A DNA stretch of 64,000 nucleotides from Rhabdophis nuchalis. Lineage: Eukaryota > Chordata > Lepidosauria > Squamata > Natricidae. Under the pieces are notes generated by a model. The model had not been told where the DNA came from and searched no databases. It was given only the letters and a program-made list of their open reading frames with translations. The position numbers and the translations under genes are program-made. Where the stretch lies: positions 327,770,919 through 327,834,918 of the forward strand of contig CM077643.1 in assembly GCA_039707465.1 (NCBI GenBank), in the 5' to 3' direction. Positions 22,130 to 32,047 of this stretch are shown here, one piece after another (the first letter of the stretch is position 1; every line of letters begins with the position of its first letter).

Positions 22130-24975
22130 CATCAGCCTAGGGCCCTAGGGAGGGGTGGGGGGGTGGCGATTATGGTTAGGGAAGGTCTTGAGCCAAAGGA
22201 GACCACGATCCCTCAGACGACCGGGTGCGAGTCCCTCCTTGTGAACTGGGGCCTAGGGAGGCAGTTGGGCGTGTTAGTTGTATATCTGGCTCCTCGCTAT
22301 GCAACAACAGCCCTGCCCGAGCTCCTAGAGGTGATAGCCGAGGCGGCGGTTGAGACCCCCAGACTTTTAGTCATGGGGGACTTTAACCTGCCGTCGGCAG
22401 GCGAAACCTCTGGTGCAGCTCGGGAGTTCATGGCTTCCATGACAGCCATGGACCTGACCCAGGTAGTTTTAGGCCCTACTCACGAGGGCGGACACACCCT
22501 GGATCTCATCTTCGTCTCGGGACAGTGGAGTAGTGATCTGGGAATAGGGGATTTAGTCATCACACCCCTGTCATGGACAGATCACGCTTTCCTTCGGCTC
22601 AACTTTCCGATCGCTGCACCTCACTGCGGGGAGGCGGAACCGGACATTCCTATATGGTTCCGCCCCAGGCTCCTGATGGACCCGATAAGGTTCCAGAGGG
22701 AGCTTGGGCCAATTCCTGTGGACTTGCCCCGCGACTCGACTGAGGACCTAGTGGCTGCATGGTTAAGTGCGGCCACGGGGGCCTTGGACCGAGTTGCGCC
22801 CTTGCGGCCTCTCTTGCGGCGACAAACCACCTGGGCTCCTTGGTTTACCGAGGGGCTTAGGGAGATGAAGCGCCACAAGAGACGCCTAGAGAGCAGATGG
22901 AGATCTTCTCACTCCGAAGCCAACCGAACACTAGTGAGAGACCATATTAGGACTTACTTAGTGGCGATAAGAGTGGCCAAACGTGAGTATTGTGCCACTC
23001 TTATTGCATCCGCAGACAACGGCCCTGCCGCCCTGTTTGGGGTGACCCACTCCCTCCTTCAACAGAGGCCGCGGGAAGCCCCTTTACAGGGTCGAGCAGA
23101 GGAATTTGGGATTTATCTGCAGGAGAAAATCACTCGGATTCGGAACGAGCTACCCTCCATCGACAGTGCTCCAGTCGAGCAGGCCGAGGCTGTTCTTGTG
23201 ACACCATCCTGGGAGGAGTTTGATTTTGTTACCACCGAGGATATGGACAAGTTGTCAAAGAGACTTAGGGCTACCACATGTTTATTGGACCCGTGTCCCT
23301 CCTGGCTTGTACTGGCATCCTGGGAGACGACACGAGGCTGGCTCCAGGGCATTGTCAACGCATCTTTGAGTGAGGGGTCCTTGCCTGCCGTCCTGAAAGA
23401 GGCAGTGGTGAGGCCCCTCCTCAAGAAGCCGTCCCTGGATCCAGCATTATTAGAGAACTATCGTCCCGTCTCCAACCTCCACTTTTTAGTGAAGGTTGTT
23501 GAGAGTGTGGTGGCTCAACAGTTTCCGCGACACTTGGAGGAAGTTGATTATCTAGACCCGCGCCAGTCCGGCTTCCGACCCGGGCACAGCACCGAGACGG
23601 CATTGGTCGCGTTGGTTGATGATCTCTGGAGGGCGCGGGATAGAGGATATTCCTCTATCCTAGTCCTATTAGACCTCTCAGTGGCTTTTGATACCATCGA
23701 CCATGGTATCCTATTGCACCGACTGGGGAGGTTGGGGCTGGGAGGCACCGTTCTGCGGTGGTTCTCATCCTACCTCTCTGGTCGGTCGCAATATGTGTTG
23801 GCAGGGGGGCAGAGGTCGGCCTCGAGGTCCCTCATATGTGGGGTTCCTCAGGGGTCGGTCCTCTCGCCCTTACTGTTCAACACATATATGAAGCCGCTGG
23901 GTGAGATCATCCGTGGTTTTGGGGTGGGATATCATCTGTACGCTGATGATACTCAGTTGTACATATCCACCCCAGACCACCCCAACGATGCCGTCGAGGT
24001 TATGTCCCGGTGTTTGGAGGCCGTACGGATCTGGATGGGTGGTAACAAACTCAAGCTCAACCCGTCCAAGACTGAGTGGCTGTGGCTTCCGGCGCCCCGG
24101 TTCAGCCAGATTATTCCAACTCTGGCCATTGGGGGCGAAACACCGGCCCCCGTGGAGAGGGCGCGCAATTTGGGTGTCCTCCTGGATTCCCGGCTGTCTA
24201 TGGAAGATCATGTGGCAGCCGTGGCCAGGGGGGCATTCCATCAGGTACGCCTGATGCGCCAATTGCGCCCCTTACTGGACCGGGGTGCCTTACGCACAGT
24301 CACTCAAGCACTCGTCACCTCTCGACTTGACTACTGTAATGCTCTCTACATGGGGCTCCCCTTGAGGTGCACCCGAAAGCTGCAGCTAGTCCAGAACGCA
24401 GCCGCGCGGGTGATTACGGGAGCGCCTAGACACTCCCACATAACACCTATCCTGCGCGAGCTGCACTGGCTCCCTGTGGTCTTTCGGGTGCGCTTCAAGG
24501 TTTTAACGACCATCTTTAAAGCGCTCCATGGCTCGGGGCCTAGTTATATGCGAGACCGCCTCCTGCCCCATACATCCCTCAGACCGATACGCTCCCACAG
24601 AGAGGGCCTCCTCAGGGTGCCGTCGGCTGGACAATGCCGACTGGCGACACCCAGGGGAAGAGCCTTCTCTGTGGCGGGCCCTTCCCTTTGGAACGACCTA
24701 CCACCTGAACTCCGCACCATCTCTGACCTCCGCCTCTTCCGCAAGTGTCTGAAGACACACCTATTCCATCTAGCCGGCCTAGCATAACCCCCATTACTGA
24801 CTCTTAGATAGTTTTAAATTTGGGTTTTTTAAATTCGGTTTTTAGCGCAGGGTCTATTAGAATAAGTTTTTTAAAATTTTATATGTTTTATATGTGTTTT
24901 AACATCCCTGTGTGCCGCCCTGGGTCCGTTTGAAGAAGGGCGGGGTATAAATTTAATAAAATAAAAAAACTAAAA
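22130..24975 (+). mobile_element. L2-clade LINE, nearly complete ORF2, innermost of the nest
   Basis: This L2 copy of about 2.85 kb starts within the endonuclease coding region ('catcagcctagggccctagg', the equivalent of 52590-52565 on the minus strand of the other long copy). It runs to the 3' hairpin CCGCCCTGGGTCC...GGGCGGGG and an AATAAAATAAAA tail. Left 'gatcaaact' and right 'aaaaaaact' flanks give a possible short TSD. It belongs to the same 3' subfamily as 15585-16530. No upstream promoter or ORF1 is included, so it is dead on arrival despite the open frame. Confidence 0.93.
22163..24787 (+). CDS. L2 retrotransposon ORF2: endonuclease (partial) and reverse transcriptase
   Basis: An 874-codon open frame that would make most of an L2 ORF2 polyprotein, which nicks DNA and copies the element's own RNA at the nick. 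Visible parts: C-terminal half of the APE-type endonuclease with GDFNLP (residues 72-77) and TDH (139-141); a linker (about 190-400); RT with NYRPVSNL (432-439), QSGFRPGHST (468-477), LLDLSVAFDTIDH (502-514), GVPQGSVLSPLLF (560-572) and the catalytic LYADD (592-596); then the L2 C-terminal domain with LHWLPVVFRVRFKV and LWNDLPPELR. The endonuclease N-terminus, with its catalytic Asn and Glu, is missing because of 5' truncation. The frame opens with GTG at 22163; the first in-frame ATG is at 22172, and neither is a natural start. No stop or frameshift in 2.6 kb implies a young insertion. Confidence 0.95.
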   Translation: MAIMVREGLEPKETTIPQTTGCESLLVNWGLGRQLGVLVVYLAPRYATTALPELLEVIAEAAVETPRLLVMGDFNLPSAGETSGAAREFMASMTAMDLTQVVLGPTHEGGHTLDLIFVSGQWSSDLGIGDLVITPLSWTDHAFLRLNFPIAAPHCGEAEPDIPIWFRPRLLMDPIRFQRELGPIPVDLPRDSTEDLVAAWLSAATGALDRVAPLRPLLRRQTTWAPWFTEGLREMKRHKRRLESRWRSSHSEANRTLVRDHIRTYLVAIRVAKREYCATLIASADNGPAALFGVTHSLLQQRPREAPLQGRAEEFGIYLQEKITRIRNELPSIDSAPVEQAEAVLVTPSWEEFDFVTTEDMDKLSKRLRATTCLLDPCPSWLVLASWETTRGWLQGIVNASLSEGSLPAVLKEAVVRPLLKKPSLDPALLENYRPVSNLHFLVKVVESVVAQQFPRHLEEVDYLDPRQSGFRPGHSTETALVALVDDLWRARDRGYSSILVLLDLSVAFDTIDHGILLHRLGRLGLGGTVLRWFSSYLSGRSQYVLAGGQRSASRSLICGVPQGSVLSPLLFNTYMKPLGEIIRGFGVGYHLYADDTQLYISTPDHPNDAVEVMSRCLEAVRIWMGGNKLKLNPSKTEWLWLPAPRFSQIIPTLAIGGETPAPVERARNLGVLLDSRLSMEDHVAAVARGAFHQVRLMRQLRPLLDRGALRTVTQALVTSRLDYCNALYMGLPLRCTRKLQLVQNAAARVITGAPRHSHITPILRELHWLPVVFRVRFKVLTTIFKALHGSGPSYMRDRLLPHTSLRPIRSHREGLLRVPSAGQCRLATPRGRAFSVAGPSLWNDLPPELRTISDLRLFRKCLKTHLFHLAGLA

Positions 24976-25279
24976 AAAACTCACAACCTTCTGTTTGTGA
25001 GGCAAGAGCTCCACCACTAGGGCACAGTTGCTTGCACATGTGCTGGGGGTGGCTCGTGCATGTGCAGGGAGGTTGTTTGCACATGCACAGGTGGGTGGGC
25101 AGGTTGGTGGGCATGCACACAGTTTTGGAACACCTTTAGAATAAGGTTAGCTAACCCTGTTCTAGGGCTATCAGGTCTTGACACCCTGCCCCCAAAAGAA
25201 ATCTACACAACCACAGGATGTGAGCAAAGAGTGAAAGGTTTTCTGCATCTCTTGTTGCTATCTATATAATATCTATATA

Positions 25280-25588
25280 ACCCCCAGAGGAAGAGCCTTC
25301 TCTGTGGCAGGCCCCACCCTCTGGAATGACCTGCCTCCCGACCTCCGCACAATCACAGACCTTTGCCTCTTCCGCCGGGCATTAAAAACATATTTCTTTC
25401 GTGTGGCCAACCTGGCATAGCTGATGTAGCTATGTTACTATTTTAACTGGGTTTTTAAACCATGCTTTTAGCACAGGTTAACCTTATTTAATACTAGTTT
25501 TAATTTTTGGATTGTTGTATTTTTATATTTTATAATTTCTGTGCACTGCCCCGAGTCCCATGTTCAAGAGAAGGGGCGGTATATAAAA
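25280..25588 (+). mobile_element. L2-clade LINE 3' end, AAAT-tail subfamily
   Basis: The fragment starts in the C-terminal domain (GRAFSV/LWND equivalent: 'ggaagagccttctctgtggcaggccc'). It passes a stop and the 3' UTR, then ends with the hairpin CTGCCCCGAGTCCC...AAGGGGCGG and 'tatataaaactaataaataaa', which runs straight into the long AAAT array. Its 3' end differs from the 22130 copy, so it is another subfamily, shared with 42416 and probably 53150. Confidence 0.9.
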
Positions 25589-25757
<169 letters not shown>

Positions 25758-26718
25758 TCTTCATGCCAAGATTGGATAGATTGGACACTATTTTCATTGT
25801 GTTCCTACTACACGTTACATCTACATGATGCAATGGTATGTGGAAATGACCTTGGACAAAGGAAGACAATAGTCTGATAAAAAAAAACTTGAATCTGATG
25901 GAGGAGAGATGGTCAAAGTTCTCAGAAAGAACCCTACCTATTTTTCAGGAGAGTGAAAAATGGGGGATGGGAGAAGTACTTTCAGACTTGCAAGAGGCTG
26001 ATAATGTAACTTTACAGTAAAAGATAAAGCTAACGTTCATGGGTGTGCTTTTTTCTGAACTACCTTTAATAAGCATTTATTAAAAATAAAGTCCATCAGG
26101 TGACATGGTTCTTGAATTCTGGTCTAATCAGGCTGAGTTCATAATCTAGCAAATATTTCAATAGGTATATTTATGAGCACAGCAATCATCGACAGATGAT
26201 CTCTCTTCACCTGCATGGGTTTCAAATGATTGGGATTTTGCCCAGAGCCTATAAAATTGCAATTGTGTCACTGCTTAAATTTTGTTCTTCTCAACAACAG
26301 CAACAACAAAATATTCAACTAGATAGAGTTGATCTGTGTCATCATCTAGTTTGTTATAACTCTTTTTGAAAGAACAGTATGAAAAACCTAGTCTCTATGT
26401 TCAGAATGGTTTGTTGCTTATTAAATGTCATGTAACCATGGAAGTTAAAGACAGTAGAAGAATTCTTCATCATTGTGTAGAGGGCTGCTGTAATTAGTTA
26501 TTGATTCACTTTGCCTTTTTTTTTTAACATTACCCACTTGGTAAAATCAGTGACAAAATAGTATTATTGATCTGAAATTCACTTAAGAAACTAGCAAAGA
26601 CTGTGGATGAGACAGAAGAGGGCACATGAATTTAAATGTTTTTATTTTATATGATCTACATAAGCCTGCCATGTCTTTCTTAATTGACAATAAGTTCCGT
26701 ATTAGATGTGACGTCTTT
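25758..26718. other. unique non-coding DNA
   Basis: No recognised element or exon between the AAAT array and the next MITE. The texture around 26100-26300 is ordinary AT-rich sequence. Confidence 0.5.
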
Positions 26719-27522
26719 CAGAGGTGATATTCAGCAGATTCTGACCAGTTCTTTAGTTTACTTTTACTTTATTTAAATTTATATACCGCCCTATCTCCCT
26801 TGCGGGACTCAGGGCGGTGAACAGGCAATCATAAAACATAAAAACCTCGGGTACAATAAATATAACAAAAACAAATTAAACAAGAACCTGTTCTAAAAGT
26901 CCCAATAAAACCCAGTTAATAAAATAAATTTAAAAGCTACGCCAGGTCGGTCGCACGAAATAGATGAGTTTTCAGGGCCCGGCAGAAGAGGCGCAGGTCC
27001 GTGGTTGTGCGCAGGTCGGGGGGAAGGTCATTCTAGAGGGCCGGAGCTACCACAGAGAAGGTTCTCCCACTAGGGGTCACCAGCTGACATTGACTAGCTG
27101 ACTGGACCCTGAGGAGACCCTCTTTGTGGGAGCGGACTGGTCGATGGGAGGTATGCGATAGGAGACGGTCTTGCAAATATTCAGGTCCATTGCCATGGAG
27201 CGCTTTGAAGGTTGTTACTAATACCTTGAAGTGCACTCGGAAAACCACAGGTATCTGGGGAACAGGTAGCAGAAATTTTGAGTAGTTCAGTAAATGCCAC
27301 CTCAGACTGGCCCTGCCCCCATCTATTCTCTGCCCCCTGAGTCCCAGCTGATCAGGAGGAAATGGAGATTTTGCAGTAATCTTCGCCTGGAGTGGGGAGG
27401 GAATGGAGATTTTACAGTATCATTTCCCTGCAATGCCTACCAAGCCAAACCACCACGCTATGCCATGCCCACAAAGCCACGCCCACAGAATCGGTAGTAA
27501 AAAGTTTTGAATCCCACCACTG
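26719..27522. mobile_element. hAT-like MITE (reverse), family 'CAGTGGTGGGATTC', split by L2
   Basis: The left end CAGAGGTGATATTCAGCAG (26719) and right end GAATCCCACCACTG (27522) are the two termini of the 256-bp family in reverse. An L2 fragment (26752-27250) separates 'gaccagttct' from 'gaacaggtagcagaaattttgag', which are adjacent in intact copies. Flanks ACGTCTTT and GTATCTTT agree at 5 of 8, a decayed TSD. Confidence 0.8.
26752..27250 (-). mobile_element. L2-clade LINE 3' end nested in a MITE
   Basis: The plus strand reads 'tatataccgccctatctcccttgcgggactcagggcggtg', the reverse of an L2 3' hairpin. It then enters the ORF2 C-terminal region on the minus strand (VFRVHFKVLVTTFKALHG ... GRTFSVVAPAL). 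About 70 codons remain open. It is truncated at the LPVVF segment. Confidence 0.88.
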
Positions 27523-27699
27523 GTATCTTTCCTCCCCATAAGGGTTCTGGTTATACTATACTCTGGTATAGTAGAAATGCCTGTTAAGATGTTAAGTTCC
27601 CTGGCCCCTTCTTAAGTATACACTGTACACTGCAGAATATCATATTCTGCAACTATGGGGTCTTTGATGCTCTTTGAGTTGGTTGCCTATGGAGATTCT

Positions 27700-28342
27700 A
27701 AATCATCCAGGTCAAGATCATGTGATGTGTTAATACCACTTTATAATGCCTTGGTAAGGCCACATTTGGAATACCACATCCAGCTTTGGTCTCCATGGTG
27801 TAAAAAGATGTTGAGACTAGAAAGTGTGCAGAGAAGAGCAACAAAGATGATTAGGGGACTGGAGGCTAAAACATAGAAATAATGGTTGCTGGAATTGGGT
27901 ATATCTAGTTTAATGAGAAGGACTCAGGGTAACATGATAGCAGTGTTCCAATATCTCAGGGGAAAGAAAAGGGAGTCAATCTATTCTCCAAAGCACCTGA
28001 GGTAGGACAAGAAGCAATGGGTGGAAACTAATCAAGGAGAGAAGCAACCTAGAACTAAGGAGAAATTTCCTGACAGAACAATTAATCAGTGGAACAACTT
28101 GCCTCCAGAAGTTGTGAATGCTCCAATACTGAACGTTTTTAAGAAGAGATCGTCCTCAAAATGTCTTAATAATACCTTATACCCTTTTCCTACAAAAAGT
28201 TTTTGTAAAAACCAATAAAACCTTTTTTGATCAAAAGAAGAGATGGTCTGAAATGGTATAGGGTTTCCTGCTAAGCAGGGGGGTTGGACCTGAAGACCTC
28301 CAAGACCCTTTCCAATACTATTATTCTATTCTATTCTATTGT
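27700..28342 (+). mobile_element. CR1-L3 LINE 3' end with ATTCT tail
   Basis: The sequence reads through the degraded C-terminal coding part ([22 protein letters not shown], then [15 protein letters not shown], from the frame at 27655-27876) and a 3' UTR matching the copies at 12815 and 60785. It ends in 'attattctattctattctatt' (28320-28340). The VRPHLEY...WSP and VQRRATK motifs are typical of CR1 C-termini. Frame breaks are present, and an 84-bp insertion with its own TSD lies at 28151-28234. Confidence 0.9.
28151..28234 (+). mobile_element. 84-bp retro-insertion with 10-bp TSD
   Basis: The segment interrupts the CR1 between two exact copies of AAGAAGAGAT (28141-28150 and 28235-28244). It ends 'aaccaataaaaccttttttgatca', with an AATAAA motif close to the 3' side. 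That suits a very short, 5'-truncated target-primed insertion, perhaps of a LINE 3' end. The source family was not recognised. Confidence 0.65.
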
Positions 28343-28343
28343 T

Positions 28344-28500
28344 GTCCCAAAGTTGCTTTTTCAAGAGGCAACTAGACTTTCTCATTTTTCTTTGAAGATG
28401 TTTTGCTTCTCATCTAAGAATCTTCTTCAGCTTTTCAGAGAAGCATCTTCAAAGAAAAACCAGAAAGTCCAATTGCCTCTTTAAAAAGCACCTTTGAGAT
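28344..28500. mobile_element. palindromic repeat with hammerhead-like arms
   Basis: It starts GTCCCAAAGTTGC and ends GCACCTTTGAGA; the arms are inverted copies centred near 28425. The left arm read on the minus strand has CTGAAGA, a stem (GATTCT/TGAGAAGC-like) and AAAACATC. It abuts the ATTCT tail of the CR1 at 28342. It is a shortened relative of 45294-45521. Confidence 0.7.
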
Positions 28501-28502
28501 TC

Positions 28503-28695
28503 TGAGTTGGTTGTTTTCTGGCAGGCATCTCATTACCATACTAGGTAATATCATCAATGAAAGAAGGGAATGGGGTTTGGTAGTTTGTCATTTATCTCTA
28601 TGTGTCTGTTAATGGCGGATTTGTCTGAGTGCCAAACTTCCAGGAATTCTCCAGTGTTTTTGAACTTGGCTTAGTCTAGGACGTTCTAAAATTGT
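28503..28695 (-). mobile_element. possible Penelope-like element fragment with hammerhead-like core
   Basis: The block 'gagttggttgttttctggcaggcatctcattaccatactaggtaatatcatcaatg' has a sister copy at 53375-53560. Read on the minus strand it gives TTGATGA, then a perfect 6-bp hairpin (ATTACC/GGTAAT), then GAGATGCC. This is one or two changes from the hammerhead consensus CUGANGA-stem II-GAAA. Penelope-like elements are known to carry hammerheads, but no RT or GIY-YIG sequence was found, so the family call is inference. Confidence 0.45.
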
Positions 28696-29804
28696 CAGCA
28701 AAAAAGATAGGGAAAGTTATGAAATACTTTTGTTTAGAATCATTTTAGCTTTGATGAAGAATAAATATAGCTAAATTAAACATTTTGTAATCCATTTCCA
28801 GTGATTTCTATCAGGATGATTTTTGTGCCTTTGGTTTAATATAGTTTCTGGTTATTAATGCACTAAAGAAAACCCTTCAACCTTTATAGAGCTACACAGA
28901 TTCTGAAGCAGCTGCATATGTATTCAAACTCCAAGCTCTTTTTAGTTGCACTCTGAGCAGTTGTGAGCAGGTGCAAGTTCCCAGAATTAGTCAAGTTACT
29001 TTTTCAGATGCCAGAAAATTATTGGCTTTTTGCGGTCCGGTACTTGCATCAAATCATTTGACTTCCATTCCTAGCAAAAATCTTTCTGGCATAAGCATAT
29101 CTTTCTCCTAATTTTATTTTATTTTTATTTTTTTAAAAACACCCTATGAAGCCAACTTTCAGAAATACTGTTTAGCAGAATTTATTGGGGGGAAAGCAGG
29201 TCGGATGGTATTAAATAGTGAATTACAGTCAGAGTTGCAGTATTATTTTTCTTTATTCATATATGATAAGTAATGCCACACTTTCCTGCTGCTGACCTGC
29301 TCATTGTCAAGATGATTAATGGGGTCCTATAAAAGGGACTTCATAATTCTATTCCACTGGGGTTTATCTTTGAGGGGATAATAGCTTCCCTCAACAACAT
29401 CTCCAGTTTTTTCTTGCAATGGACCGAGGATGCAGCTGCCCTACTATCAGAGCTTTTGCTGCCAGGCACAGTTTGGTAGAAGCTTCAAGAAAGTTTCATG
29501 TATGCAACACTGCAATATAGCACATAGTTAAATATCTAGTGAAAGGATTCCTGAAATCTCTGAGAGACTTTTCAGTTTGTAGGATTAGTGCATCTGTCAA
29601 ACATTATCTTGTTCTTTGGGACATTCTACATGGCTAAGAACAACATGACCCAGGCAATTTAATTTGCATTGATACTAGTTGTATTGCAGCAAGCCAGGAT
29701 AGAATGCAGATGGTGTTCTGACCTAGGTTTCCTGATCCAGTAAAAAGCACACACTTATTTCAAAGGTTGTGAATTATGATAAGCTGATAAGCACTCGCCT
29801 TTAT
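28696..29804. other. unique non-coding DNA
   Basis: No recognised element or exon. Some stretches near 28780-29060 are repeat-free and moderately AT-rich. Confidence 0.5.
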
Positions 29805-31097
29805 CTTGTTGAGAGTGTGGTGGCACAACAGTTTCCCCGTCACCTGGAGGAAGTTGATTATCTAGACCCGCGCCAGTCCGGCTTTCGGCCCGGGCATAGC
29901 ACCGAGACGGCATTGGTCGCGTTGGTGGATGATCTCTGGAGGGCCAGAGATGGGGGTTGTTCCTCCATCCTGGTTCCTTTAGACCTCTCGGCGGCTTTCG
30001 ATACCATCGACCATGGTATCCTATTGCATCGGCTGGGGGGGTTGGGGGTGGGAGGCACCGTTTTACGATGGTTCTCCTCCTACCTCTCTGGCCGATCGCA
30101 ATTTGTGTTGACAGGAGAGCAGAGGTCGACCTCGAGACCCCTCACATGTGGGGTGCCTCAGGGGTCGGTCCTCTCGCCTCTCCTGTTCAACACATATGTG
30201 AAGCCGCTGGGTGAGATCATCCGTGGTTTTGGGGTAGAGTATCATCTCTAAGCTGATGATACTCAGCTGTATATATCTACCCCAAACCATCACAACGATG
30301 CCGTAGCGGTGATGTGCCAGTGCCTGGAAGCCGTGCGGATCTGGATGGGAAGTAACGGACTCAAGCTCAACCTGACCAAGACCGAGTGGCTGTGGTTTCC
30401 TGCTGCCCGATTCAACCAGCTGATTCCATCTCTGGCCATAGGGGGCGAACATCTTGCCCCTGTGGATGGGGCATGCAACTTGGGTATCCTCCTGGATACC
30501 CGGCTGTCCATGGAAGATCAAGTGACAGCCGTGGCCAGGAGGGTGTTTTACCAGGTTTGCCTGGTACTCCAGTTGCGCCCCCTATTGGATCGGGACGCCC
30601 TTCGCACAGTCACTCATGCTCTCATGACATCCCGACTGGACTATTGCAACTCTCTCTACATGGGGCTCCCCTTGAGGTGCACCCGGAGACTTCAGTTGGT
30701 CCAGAACGCAGCCGCGCGAGCAATAATGGGAACCCCTAGGTTTACCTACGTTACACCGCTCTTGCGCGAGCTTCACTGGCTACCTGTCGTCTTTCGGGTG
30801 CGCTTCAAGGTGTTAGTTATCATCTTCAAAGCGCTCCATGGCTCGGGACATAGTTATCTGCGGGATCGGATCCTGCCCCATACATCCTCATGGCCGATTT
30901 GCTCCCACAGAGAGGGACTTCTCCGGGTGCCGTCCACTAGACTTTGTCAGCGGGCGACGCCCAGGGGAAGGGCTCTCTCTGTGGCGGGCCCTGCCCTCTG
31001 GAACGACCTTCCCCCCGACATAAGAACAACCACGGACCTCCGCTCCTTCCGCCTAAAACTAAAAACACATCTTTTTCGCTTGGCCGGCCTAGGGTAG
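29805..31097 (+). pseudogene. L2 ORF2 RT and C-terminal domain with one stop in the YADD box
   Basis: The frame covers RT from VESVVAQQF through QSGFRPGHST, LDLSAAFDTIDH and GVPQGSVLSPLLF. It is then broken by a single in-frame TAA at 30249-30251, exactly where the catalytic box should have its tyrosine (YHL-stop-ADD). The same frame reopens and is clean to 31097 through LKLNLTKTEWL, LQLVQNAAARAIMG, LHWLPVVFRVRFKV and LWNDLPPDIRT. A TAC to TAA change is the simplest explanation. The endonuclease is absent through 5' truncation. It cannot make an active RT. Confidence 0.93.
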
Positions 31098-31298
31098 TCT
31101 CTTTTAAGGTTAGGGGATATTATAAGGGATTTTAGCGCAGGGTTATTTGTTTAATCTATTTTTATTTAGTTTAGTCATTTATTTATATTTGTATTTTTAA
31201 TTTTGTACTTTGTTGATTTTAGTTGTTTTTAATTCCCTGTGCCCCGCCTCGAGTCCCTTCGGGGAGAGAGAGCGGGTTAAATTTTTTTTTAAAAAAAA
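29805..31298 (+). mobile_element. L2-clade LINE, 5'-truncated, CTCGAGTCCC/ATT-type subfamily
   Basis: The copy begins inside RT (ESVVAQQFPRHLEEVDYL) and ends with a 3' hairpin (CCCCGCCTCGAGTCCCTTCGGGG...) and a T/A-rich tail. Coding and 3' UTR sequence are closest to the copies at 34750, 41331 and the reverse copy at 49520, which form a second subfamily. Confidence 0.92.
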
Positions 31299-32030
31299 TG
31301 TGTTCCTGTGAGACTGGACTATAAATCATTAGTTGTCTTATTTAATCCTCAGAAAAAAAAATATTTTCTCTCCATTGCTTGGAATGTTGTTTAGAATTAT
31401 AGCCATATCCTGTATAATTATGGAAGTATACTAATGTTCAGAGTAAACCTCAAATGCATTAAGGCTTTTCCATTTGTGGGCAAAAACCTCTACCACACAG
31501 AAGTCAATGAAGTGGAATGAATTTAGTGATACTTTCCTCAACTCTTAAGGGACAGCAGCTCACAGACATAAGAAAATCATTTCTTGTATTAGCAGGGTGC
31601 TTCTTAAGGGAAAAAGAAAATTGGGATTGCACAGAAATGGAATTATTTGTGATCCTCTCCTGTAGCAATTAGAAACTACTGCAAAATGATAGCAAAGCCA
31701 TAGGGATATAGTAAACCAATAAGAAAGCAAATAGGAAATAAATATATCCACTGCTTAATAGGAAGAAAAAGAAATGCATGACCATTAGTTTAGTTTTCTA
31801 AACTAAGACTTTAGAATTTAGTTTTCTAAAAGGGGAGGAGGTGGAGATGATAAAGGTATGCACTTGATTTCCTATTCTTCTCTCCCTGAAATGCATGGGA
31901 GAAGATGAATTGAATTTGCACTACAAAAAGTATTTTAATAATGTTAATACCTCTGTAAAGGAAAGATTTGTAATTATGTTAAGAAAAATTGAAGAGTCCT
32001 GTAACATCAGGGTCCATTATAGATATATCA
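31299..32030. other. unique non-coding DNA
   Basis: No recognised element. Near 31788-31838, 'tagttttctaaa' recurs three times in both orientations, a small local repeat. This interval is the 5' flank of the L1 insertion. Confidence 0.5.
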
Positions 32031-32047
32031 AGGATATGCAGTAAACT

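Larger units (their letters stand above)
21688..25159. mobile_element. hAT-like MITE split by CR1-like and L2 insertions
   Basis: The left terminus CTGTGATGGTGAATC begins at 21688. The body matches 13826-14269 as far as about 22026. It resumes at about 25021 with 'ttgcttgcacatgtgctggggg' and ends GGTTAGCTAACCCTG at 25159. The 8-mers TTCTAGGC (21680-21687) and TTCTAGGG (25160-25167) agree at 7 of 8, confirming that these distant ends belong to one insertion. About 3 kb of later insertions separate the halves. Confidence 0.85.
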
